Assembly: GCA_022360105.1 (NCBI GenBank)
Contig: JAKSDL010000778.1
Span: 1-23,217 of the forward strand
DNA length: 23,217 nucleotides
Source: Pseudomonadota bacterium
GTDB taxonomy: Bacteria > SAR324 > XYD2-FULL-50-16 > JAHJRI01
Direction of reading: 5' to 3'
The translations under genes and the position numbers were made by a program. Below are positions 1-6,895 of the stretch, in pieces. The notes under the pieces were generated by a model. The model did no database searches. It was not told the origin of the DNA and saw only the letters and a list, made by a program, of their open reading frames with translations. The first letter of the stretch is position 1, and each line of letters starts with the position of its first letter.

Positions 1-231
1 AAAGGGCATCGTTCATCATATCGCTGTTCATCAAATGTGAGAATTACAATCGCAAAAGTTTATTTTCATTCCATTAGCAGGATTAGCCAGTAATTGTAAG
101 CCGTCTTGAGAGAAAAAGTAAAAATCTCTTGAGAAGCTGTAAAATGGGTAACTCCTTATCCACCATTTTTATGTCTAGCTCTGTAAACGATAGGTAAGCA
201 GAACAGACCGCGTCACAACTAACAATCCAGA

Positions 232-343
232 GGTGGATGCGTTGTTTCACTCCTTGATCCACCCTAAAGCAAACTACTAACTATCTGATTTTTATATAGT
301 ATGCTTTAAGGTTGCAGGGGGGATCAAGCGCAGCAGATCCACC
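232..343. repeat. Nested imperfect inverted repeat, about 112 bp
   Basis: Three sets of arms are arranged symmetrically. GGTGGAT (232-238) pairs with ATCCACC (337-343). CTTGATCC (253-260) pairs with GGATCAAG (321-328). CCTAAAGCA (263-271) pairs with TGCTTTAAGG (302-311) with one bulged base. The arrangement resembles a decayed miniature element or a long structured RNA. No transposase is nearby. The segment GATCAAGCGCA near 322-332 recurs almost exactly near 6296-6305. Confidence 0.5.
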
Positions 344-376
344 AACTAGCATTGTAATTGGATCTGGTTAAATATA

Positions 377-402
377 TAACAACCCCTTTTTCTGGGTTGT
401 TA
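377..402. repeat. Short perfect hairpin
   Basis: TAACAACCC (377-385) and GGGTTGTTA (394-402) form a perfect 9-bp stem around an 8-base pyrimidine-rich loop. No U-run follows on either strand, so it is not a canonical intrinsic terminator. It could be a structural element upstream of the GH3 gene or a chance hairpin. Confidence 0.4.
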
Positions 403-604
403 CAGTTCTCTAACCATCGGCTGTGGATATAACCTGGATACCCGTAAGGAAATAATCAGGTTGATAATGACAAGATGACATCGATGTGTTTACAAAAACA
501 AAACCAGCGGGTCAATTTACTAAAATATAGTCTAATTCCGGAGACCACTTTCTTGCGTACCAGGTATCAAACTTTCAAAAACAAAGCGTTTTAACTAATC
601 ACGG

Positions 605-2788
605 ATGAAAGCCATGTTTGCCCGATTGATCAAACAAAAAGTTCAAAACACCATCAACGCAGAAGAAAACTCCAGCTATGCCATGGCAGGAATAGAGCTG
701 GAAGATTCTCATATCGTCCCTGATGTGGACGAAAATTTACCGGCAGAAGATAAAGCCGAGAGTATTCTGAAACAAATGACCCTTGAAGAGAAAACAGACA
801 TGCTGGGGGGCATTGATAATCTTGCTGTTAAAGGCAATAAGCGACTGAAACTGCCAAAAGTCTGGTGCAGTGATGCATCTGCCGGTGTTCGCTGCTTTAA
901 AAGGGCAACTGCGTTCCCAGTACCGGTAGCCATGGCCGCAACTTGGGATCGCGATCAAATGAAGATTGTTGGCGAAACCATTGCCAAGGAATGTCGGGCC
1001 AAGGGTGTTTCGATCCTGCTTGGTCCCGGAGTTAACATTTACCGGGTTCCAACCTGTGGAAGAAACTTTGAATACATGGGGGAGGACCCCTACCTGGCTG
1101 CCAAGCTTGCAATTCCCTATATTCAGGGCGTTCAAAGTCAAGGGGTGATTGCAACCATCAAACACTTCGCTTGCAACAATTCCGATTATGACCGCCACAG
1201 GGCCAATTCCAAGCTGGATGAAAGAACACTAAGGGAAATCTATCTACCGGCGTTTAAAGATGCAGTGATGGAAGGGGGCGTTCTTGCCGTGATGAGCGCC
1301 TACAATCCGGTGAACGGTGTATTTGCCAGTGAAAATAAAACCTTGTTAACGGATATATTGAGAGATGAATGGGGGTTTAAAGGATTTGTTATCTCCGATT
1401 GGACCAGTGTTTATGATACGGAAAAACCAATCAAAGCCGGTCTGGACTTGGAAATGCCCAAAGGTGATTATCTGAATTACAAACACATCCAAAAACTAAT
1501 CGATTCCGGTAAGCTTATCGAACAGGATATCGACAGACCTATCCGCAATCTACTTACCACCTTCTTTAAAATGGGTATCTATTCCCGATCTCTAAAAGAC
1601 AAAAATTACCCGGAATACTCCGAGGAGCATAGCCAAATTTCTCTGGATACAGCCAGACAGGCTGTAACGTTGCTAAAAAATGAAAACAAACTGCTTCCCC
1701 TGGATAGCAACGAATTGTCCAGGATTGTTGTGGTCGGGGAAATGGCAAAAAACACTACGACTTGCGGAGGTGGAAGCTGTTGTATTCGGAGTCATGATAA
1801 AATTTCGATTCTGGATGGTATCAAACATGAGGCAAATGAAAATGTCGACATCGCATACCTGGAACCCAAAAAAGGCAATCTGAATCAAGAACAAATCAAA
1901 ATGATTAAAGATGCTGAAGTGGTGGTTGTTTCAGTGGGATTTACCAATCTGGACGAAAGTGAGGCATACGACAAAAGCTGGGAACTGCCGGATTTTCAGG
2001 GAAAATTGATCAAAACAGTCTCTAAGCTTAACGCAAATGTCATTGTGACTTTAACCACCGGAACCGATGTTGAGACCGATTCCTGGATTCATGATGTTCC
2101 CGTTTTGCTGCATGCATACTATCTTGGGGAAAAGGGTGGCAGGGCTATTGCCGAAGTGCTGTTTGGTAAGGTTAATCCGTCAGGAAAGTTGCCGTTCACC
2201 ATGGCTAAACAGTGGGAAGATTTTGAAGCCACAAAATACTATGTTAAAAAACCGGAAAAGATTTCATTGCTTCGTCTATTAGGACCACAAGGGAAACGCC
2301 GTATTCGGAAAATATGGGATATGGAATATGGTGAAAAACTGATGGTTGGTTATCGTCACTTTGACACCAATAATGTGGTACCTCAGTTTCCTTTTGGTTT
2401 TGGGCTTTCATATACTGACTTTGTTTTTTCAGACTTGAAAATGGATCGATCCGAGATCTCAGCAATGTCTTTGGAAAACGGCGATTACCTGACAATCAGT
2501 TTAAAACTGGAAAACAAAGGTGATCGTCCCGGTTCGGAAGTTGTGCAGCTTTACATTCAAGACACCGAATCATCCCTGCCGCGACCTGAAAAAGAACTAA
2601 AAGGATTTGAGAAAATTCACTTAGAACCGGGGGAATCCCGATCAGTTGAATTGTTCTTAAAAAAAGAAGACCTGGTGTTTTTTGATGATTCAAAGGGTAA
2701 ATGGATCCTCGAACCGGGAGAGTTTCGGGTGCTGATAGGTCCCAGCAGTCGTGACCTGGCGCTGCAAGCTCCATTTTGTGTAGTATAG
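605..2788 (+). CDS. Glycoside hydrolase family 3 (beta-glucosidase-like)
   Basis: This 727-residue protein has the full GH3 layout. An N-terminal TIM-barrel (about 45-330) contains GRNFEYMGEDP (152-162), the KH pair (186-187) and the FVISDW motif with the likely catalytic nucleophile Asp265. An alpha/beta sandwich follows (about 350-560), and a fibronectin-III-like domain closes the protein (about 630-720). Known GH3 enzymes release glucose or xylose from beta-linked oligosaccharides or glycosides; the substrate cannot be read from sequence. There is no signal peptide, which suggests cytoplasmic action on imported sugars. Residues 394-403 are unusually rich in Gly and Cys (TCGGGSCCIR), in the sandwich domain where GH3 acid/base residues can lie. 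The start has only a weak ribosome-binding site. A WYL-type regulator follows after 39 bp and may be co-transcribed. Confidence 0.93.
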   Translation: MKAMFARLIKQKVQNTINAEENSSYAMAGIELEDSHIVPDVDENLPAEDKAESILKQMTLEEKTDMLGGIDNLAVKGNKRLKLPKVWCSDASAGVRCFKRATAFPVPVAMAATWDRDQMKIVGETIAKECRAKGVSILLGPGVNIYRVPTCGRNFEYMGEDPYLAAKLAIPYIQGVQSQGVIATIKHFACNNSDYDRHRANSKLDERTLREIYLPAFKDAVMEGGVLAVMSAYNPVNGVFASENKTLLTDILRDEWGFKGFVISDWTSVYDTEKPIKAGLDLEMPKGDYLNYKHIQKLIDSGKLIEQDIDRPIRNLLTTFFKMGIYSRSLKDKNYPEYSEEHSQISLDTARQAVTLLKNENKLLPLDSNELSRIVVVGEMAKNTTTCGGGSCCIRSHDKISILDGIKHEANENVDIAYLEPKKGNLNQEQIKMIKDAEVVVVSVGFTNLDESEAYDKSWELPDFQGKLIKTVSKLNANVIVTLTTGTDVETDSWIHDVPVLLHAYYLGEKGGRAIAEVLFGKVNPSGKLPFTMAKQWEDFEATKYYVKKPEKISLLRLLGPQGKRRIRKIWDMEYGEKLMVGYRHFDTNNVVPQFPFGFGLSYTDFVFSDLKMDRSEISAMSLENGDYLTISLKLENKGDRPGSEVVQLYIQDTESSLPRPEKELKGFEKIHLEPGESRSVELFLKKEDLVFFDDSKGKWILEPGEFRVLIGPSSRDLALQAPFCVV

Positions 2789-2827
2789 ATAAATTATGAA
2801 TAGTATAACGTTTGACCTGGCAAACCG

Positions 2828-3760
2828 ATGAGAATAGATCGAATGCTTGCCATTGTAGTGTTGCTGTTAAATCGTAAAACTATTACGGCGAGGGAACTAG
2901 CAGAACGATTTGAGGTGTCGCTGCGGACAATATACAGAGATATTGATTCAATCAATGAAGCCGGTATTCCTGTGCTTTCAAACCAGGGAACAGGCGGTGG
3001 ATTCAGCATCATGGAGAATTACAGGCTGAACCACCAGTTTTTATCGCTGGAAAACTCAAGGGCGATTATCTCTGCCTTAAAAGGGGTGAATACAGCTTTG
3101 CAGGATCGCGAGGTTGAGCTGGTCATGGAGAAAATCAGGTCTCTGGTCCCGGCAGAGAAAGCCTCGGAACTGGACAGGCAAATGGACCAGTTCGTCATAG
3201 ACCACCTTCCCTGGGGATTTAACAGCAAGATGCAAAATCGTATTCGGCAAATAAACCGGTCGATTGCAGACTGTAAGTTAATCAGATTGGAATACCAAAA
3301 CCTCAAAGGGGAGTATTCGGAGCGGAACATTGAACCTATGACGCTTATATTCAAGGGATACAACTGGTACCTGTTTGGTTATTGCCTGACCAAGCAGGAT
3401 GGTCGGGTGTTTCGTCTGTCTCGCATTCGAAGTCTGGAAGCACTGGAAAAATCATTTAATCGGAGAGATATAAAGTTTAACGATTTTGCTATCCAGACAA
3501 ATCCTTCCGGACAGATCGTTGATCTTGAATTGAAATTTACTCCTGCCGTCAAAATGAGGGTTCAGGAGTTTTTTTACATGGAAGACATCACGGAATGTGA
3601 GGATGGGAGCTTGCTGGTAAAAGTGTCGTTTCCCGAAGATAACTGGGTCTACTCGCTGGTTATGAGTTATGGTTGCGAGGTAGAAGTCATCGCTCCCAAA
3701 CACATTAGAAAACTTATTCTTGAATCTGCAAAAAAAGTCCAATCGATTTATCAAACCTGA
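2828..3760 (+). CDS. YafY-family WYL-domain transcriptional regulator
   Basis: The 310-residue protein starts with a winged helix-turn-helix of the HTH_11/DeoR-like type (about 5-60, including TARELAERFEVSLRTIYRDI). A linker with the typical YRLNHQFLSLE segment follows. The WYL domain (about 140-215) has the signature Trp180-Tyr181-Leu182 and the basic RLSRIR stretch at 196-201. The C-terminal region (about 232-305) matches the WCX extension of this family. Members are DNA-binding regulators in which WYL is thought to sense a ligand, sometimes nucleic acid. It lies 39 bp behind the GH3 gene on the same strand, so it may control that gene or the following zinc-ribbon gene; this is inference. 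WYL proteins sometimes mark defence islands, but nothing else here does. Confidence 0.9.
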   Translation: MRIDRMLAIVVLLLNRKTITARELAERFEVSLRTIYRDIDSINEAGIPVLSNQGTGGGFSIMENYRLNHQFLSLENSRAIISALKGVNTALQDREVELVMEKIRSLVPAEKASELDRQMDQFVIDHLPWGFNSKMQNRIRQINRSIADCKLIRLEYQNLKGEYSERNIEPMTLIFKGYNWYLFGYCLTKQDGRVFRLSRIRSLEALEKSFNRRDIKFNDFAIQTNPSGQIVDLELKFTPAVKMRVQEFFYMEDITECEDGSLLVKVSFPEDNWVYSLVMSYGCEVEVIAPKHIRKLILESAKKVQSIYQT

Positions 3761-3867
3761 CATAACGGTGTCAAAATCCTCGCTTACACTGGAAAAGACC
3801 TTATTCAATGGCTGCATTTCATAGCAAATGCCGTCCGATTAAACCTTTAAAAAGCAGCGAGGTATTT

Positions 3868-4104
3868 ATGAACAATGAATTCTGTCAGTCCTGCGGTATG
3901 CCCTTAAAAGAGGATACCAAACACGATCATTCCATAACTTTCTGTAAGTATTGTGCGGATGAGAATGGAAAATTGAATCCCCGTGAAGCTGTTCAAGCCG
4001 GGATTGCCGAATGGCTAAAAATGTTCACACCTTCCGGGGACGGTGTGGATTTTATGAAACGAGCCGATTTGTATCTTCAGGCTATGCCGGCCTGGGCTGA
4101 GTAA
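3868..4104 (+). CDS. Small zinc-ribbon protein (Zn_ribbon_2 type)
   Basis: I place the start at the ATG preceded by GCGAGG, giving 78 residues, rather than at an upstream in-frame start at 3808 whose extra 20 residues look unrelated. The protein has two CxxC knuckles (Cys6/Cys9 in FCQSCGMPL and Cys26/Cys29 in FCKYCA) that would bind one zinc ion. This matches the short putative zinc-ribbon family often found fused to or beside effector-binding or AraC-type regulators. The C-terminal half is helical and ends in MPAWAE. Its role is unknown. It follows the WYL regulator by about 107 bp and may be the last gene of that unit. Confidence 0.8.
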   Translation: MNNEFCQSCGMPLKEDTKHDHSITFCKYCADENGKLNPREAVQAGIAEWLKMFTPSGDGVDFMKRADLYLQAMPAWAE

Positions 4105-4147
4105 TATCGGTGGTCTGATGTTGTTAACTTAAGGGGGCTGTAATTGT

Positions 4148-4241
4148 ATGTCATCCTGAACGAAAGTGAAGGATCTCTCAGAGCCCTGAGAAGTTATTCT
4201 TTCGAAGCTTCAAGTTTCGCTTTTTGTGATCAGAATGACAT
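4148..4241. repeat. Dispersed palindromic repeat (GTCATCCTGA type)
   Basis: ATGTCATCCTGA (4148-4159) and TCAGAATGACAT (4230-4241) are inverted copies matching at 11 of 12 positions. Between them lies an interior with AAGGATCTC and a TTCGAAGCTTC segment. Elements with these ends, TGTCATCCTGA...TCAGAATGACA, are a recognisable class of short non-coding dispersed repeat in many bacterial genomes. It sits downstream of the zinc-ribbon gene, between convergent genes, where such elements commonly accumulate. Confidence 0.7.
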
Positions 4242-4277
4242 CTTGGCCAACTTTACTTAACTGAATGAAATTGATTG

Positions 4278-4298
4278 GTTACCAGTCATCGGCTATCA
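4278..4298. repeat. Solo copy of the GTTACCAGTTATCGGC repeat end
   Basis: These 21 bases match the reverse complement of the right arm of the 20417-20576 element at 20 of 21 positions. No inverted partner is recognisable nearby, so this looks like a solo end or a truncated element. Confidence 0.6.
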
Positions 4299-4299
4299 A

Positions 4300-4334
4300 A
4301 TGCTTTGTTGGGAAAATGGTGTCCGGCAAAGCAT
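4300..4334. terminator. Possible hairpin downstream of the outer-membrane gene
   Basis: ATGCTTTG (4300-4307) and CAAAGCAT (4327-4334) form a perfect 8-bp stem with a 19-base loop. It lies about 30 bp past the stop codon of the minus-strand gene. There is no clear U-run, so intrinsic termination is only a possibility. Confidence 0.3.
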
Positions 4335-4365
4335 CGCGGGCTGGTGTGATACTGCTCGCAAACGT

Positions 4366-5908
4366 TTAAAATAACAAAGCCAGTGAAATCCCGCCCTTCG
4401 GGTAACTGTGAGAGGATTTGTCATCCAGCTCAGTTAAGCCATACTGCTTCTCCATTAATTCCACTGACAGATATCCGCTTAATCTCAATTCCTCATTCAG
4501 CGAATAGTTGATATGTACCGCATTGGTAAGTGATTTCCCCAGGTAGACAAATTCTCCCAGGCCATCCCCGTCTTTTTCCCTGGTGAAATCCATTTCCTTG
4601 TAAATAAGCGAATAAGTGGGACGAAAAGAATCAAAATTGAATAAATCCAAAGTAAAACGATAGTAAGTAAAATCTGCCTGAAAATCCGCTTTTTTTCTCA
4701 ATTCTTCATTATATGCCTCGATGTATTCTCTTTCCGGACCGGACACATCATCCGGAAGTGGCAATAGCGGCTCTTTGGTATCCTGTCCGAATCCGAAATG
4801 CAATTCTGCTTTCAGGTATCTATTGTGAAAGGATAGTGATCCACGATTGAGATTCATATCGTCCCGATGAAACCTTGAGTCGTGTTGGACAGCGTAATAC
4901 AGGATATTGATTGTAGTGCGGAAAAACCAGGGGATCATCAGCATCACGTCTGGAAAAAAAGTCGGAATATACAGCGCGATTTTCGACGATGAACGACTCT
5001 CCATAAGAAAATCCCCAAACATTGCCCGAGAATAAGACAGATAAGAAATGGTATTTCCCGGAGAAATTAATGGCAAAAACAGGTTCTACATTGGGTAAAT
5101 TGTCATTAACAAAAGAGCCAATGTTTAAAATCCCTTGAGGCCCGTAATTGCTCCCTGTTGGCCATTGAAAGTTAAGGGGCAGATTTGCCGGCAGCTCTTC
5201 CTGAAAATCGGGACGATCCACTACCAATCCAACCTTCGTTTTGTTTTCATAAAGATAGGGTCGTGCATAAAACGATGTTCGCTTTTGGAATCGATTCAGC
5301 TTTGTAAAACCATCACGATAAACATTGAAAAATTTTGAAACAGCAATGGGATCACTAATCATGCGGGTAGGCTGAATAACATTGTTCTTATCTTCCAGAT
5401 TAGAGCCACATTCAGGTAGATTATTTCCAAAACCAAATTGGTAGGTCTGGAATTGCGACATTTCGAACTCACTCCGGTCTGACTTCTCAGGAATGGAAAA
5501 TCCCTGGATCATATCGGTATTCACCAGGTGGATGTTTCCTTTGACATCAAAAAAAACAATCAGCTCTTCCATAAAGCGAATAGGCCAACCTACAAAATTT
5601 GTCTCCTCATCACCCTGAACACTGACGTACCTTAGGTAACTTGCCAAATCACCATCCAAATGCAGATGGGTGATGGGATTATCCAAAGTGTTGTAAACAA
5701 GGATATGCTCAACACCCTGTTTTTGAATTGTTTCGATGTGACCCAGGGTATTCAGAAGAAAAATGTCACTGTCATTCACATCAATAATCAGCCCGGTGGT
5801 TCGATTACATTTAGTCTGAACAACTGAATAGAGCTCCAGTGCAACTGCTGCCGATCCTGTGTAGAGGGCTACCAGGAATAGAATGATTAATTTCAGTCCG
5901 GTTTTCAT
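4366..5908 (-). pseudogene. Putative outer-membrane beta-barrel protein, frameshifted
   Basis: Two overlapping minus-strand reading frames (5908 to 4820 and 5076 to 4366) join into one protein of about 513 residues if a single T is removed from the T7 run at 4960-4954. The N-terminus has a Sec signal peptide (MKTGLKLIILFLVALYTGSA). The first 318 residues would come from the first frame and the last 195 from the second. The C-terminus reads GGISLALLF; a final Phe with alternating hydrophobics is typical of outer-membrane barrels. Alternating polar and aromatic strands in the second half agree with a barrel. I do not recognise the family. The break could be a real mutation, a sequencing or assembly error in a homopolymer, or slippage that still yields full-length protein. 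I label it a pseudogene only because the frame is interrupted. Confidence 0.75.
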
Positions 5909-6307
5909 TCCAATGTGAAGTTTGAAATTTTTTTAGAATCGAGATCAAAGATTGACGACGAATATCAATATCATTGAACAAGCTCATCAAAAATTTTGAC
6001 CATATTTTTCTTGGATTAGCTTTGTTATTACAAACTTTTAACCTGTTATTGATGGATTTATTCCAATTTTCTTTAATAGAATTGTCTTGACTTGAAATGG
6101 GCATATGCCTAAAATCTTTTCTATTCACACGATCCCAAGTCAAAAGGAAGGAATTGCTCGCAGTAAGTCTGTGACAGTCGTATCTTGGCTAAGCCTTGAT
6201 CGACAAGGAATGACAGAGTTTACTGTAAGATAAAAGTGCCTGCCAATCAAGCGTTCGCAACGATATTGACTTGGTTGCCTTGATCATGCCTCGGAATCAA
6301 GCGCACA

Positions 6308-6391
6308 ATAATGCAGGGTGGATCACAAGGGTTTTGAATAAAATACTTTTGCCATACACATTAATCCTCTCCAATGTCTACCCTGCATTAT
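6308..6391. repeat. Inverted repeat pair, 84 bp
   Basis: The 15-base arm at 6308-6322 (ATAATGCAGGGTGGA) and the arm at 6377-6391 (TCTACCCTGCATTAT) are inverted copies matching at 14 of 15 positions, with 54 bases between them. This resembles a miniature element without coding capacity. Confidence 0.55.
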
Positions 6392-6448
6392 CAAAAATTT
6401 CCCATTCCGGTTTTCTCCCACCAGCTGCATTCCCATATTTTACATAAG

Positions 6449-6492
6449 GTGAACATTTTGAAAATCAAAGTGAACATTTGTGCTTGATTTTC
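6449..6492. promoter_or_regulatory. Phased direct repeats with overlapping inverted repeat
   Basis: GTGAACATTT occurs at 6449-6458 and again at 6470-6479, a 21-bp period close to two DNA helical turns. A perfect 9-bp inverted repeat, GAAAATCAA (6460-6468) and TTGATTTTC (6484-6492), interleaves with it. This is the kind of arrangement seen in binding sites for cooperative DNA-binding proteins. It lies more than 400 bp from either flanking gene, so the target is unclear. Confidence 0.3.
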
Positions 6493-6519
6493 TCCCATAT
6501 CATATGCTGAAATGGAGTC

Positions 6520-6644
6520 CGTCACCTGAAATCGAATCAAAAACGATCATTTTCGCAAAATAAGCCTAATAAAAAAAAATAGGTTTACTAAAATTGAGTC
6601 CATATAGTTGGAGCTTTTAAATCATTTTACTGTTTCAGGTGATG
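6520..6644. repeat. Inverted repeat pair, 125 bp
   Basis: CGTCACCTGAAA (6520-6531) and TTTCAGGTGATG (6633-6644) are inverted copies matching at 11 of 12 positions. Near the centre, TAAGCCTA (6561-6568) and TAGGTTTA (6580-6587) can pair with one G-T wobble around an A-rich loop. It is consistent with a miniature inverted-repeat element, but the symmetry is modest. Confidence 0.4.
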
Positions 6645-6696
6645 AACGACCTAAAGCCGTGGATGAATGGACTTGTATCCGGACCATTCTGTTGAA

Positions 6697-6725
6697 GTTG
6701 TAGGATGGGCAACTCGTTGCCCATC
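6697..6725. repeat. Palindromic repeat, GGATGGGCAAC family, copy 1
   Basis: GATGGGCAAC (6704-6713) and GTTGCCCATC (6716-6725) form a perfect 10-bp palindrome with a two-base spacer. The left 17 bases (6697-6713) match the left arm of the copy at 14292-14328 at 16 of 17 positions, so both belong to one repeat family. Confidence 0.75.
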
Positions 6726-6895
6726 AACCGGATGAAAGATCAGTGGGATATCTTGTAAGCCCAGGTGCCATCTGGCTGATAGAATTGATATTATAAGTTA
6801 TCTCAGGCGAACAATTGGATCTGTTCTTAGCAATGAATTCTCTATTTGGTTGGGTTCAATTTGTCACCTAACAATTTTATTTAAAAAGTTTATCA

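Larger units (their letters stand above)
1..604. other. Gene-free region upstream of the GH3 gene
   Basis: No credible coding region is visible here. It holds a nested inverted repeat (232-343) and a short hairpin (377-402), listed separately. I see no convincing -35/-10 pair for the GH3 gene. Any gene ending at the left edge would lie outside the window. Confidence 0.6.
5909..6895. other. Long gene-free region upstream of uvrA
   Basis: Almost 1 kb contains no credible gene. Short frames here (for example 6143-5811 on the minus strand and about 6287-6448 on the plus strand) lack ribosome-binding sites and recognisable content. The region is dense in symmetric elements: inverted repeats at 6308-6391, 6520-6644 and 6697-6725, and paired direct repeats at 6449-6479. 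It may be a landing zone for small repeats, or decayed DNA. Promoters for uvrA and for the minus-strand gene should lie at its two ends, but I see no strong match. Confidence 0.6.

Noticed and set aside
232..402. Possible integron attC site, because of nested inverted repeats and TAAC/GTTA boxes
   Set aside because: The R and L boxes do not match the attC consensus in position or sequence, and no integrase or cassette-like genes are present.
2828..3760. A defence island signalled by the WYL-domain regulator
   Set aside because: No nuclease, toxin, methylase, helicase or other defence gene accompanies it; the YafY type is a common stand-alone regulator.
5811..6143. A 110-codon minus-strand frame overlapping the start of the outer-membrane protein
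   Set aside because: No ribosome-binding site, low-complexity basic composition and no domain. It overlaps the signal-peptide start of a more credible gene.
6287..6448. A 53-codon plus-strand frame in the gap before uvrA
   Set aside because: It lacks a ribosome-binding site, spans an inverted repeat and resembles nothing I recognise.
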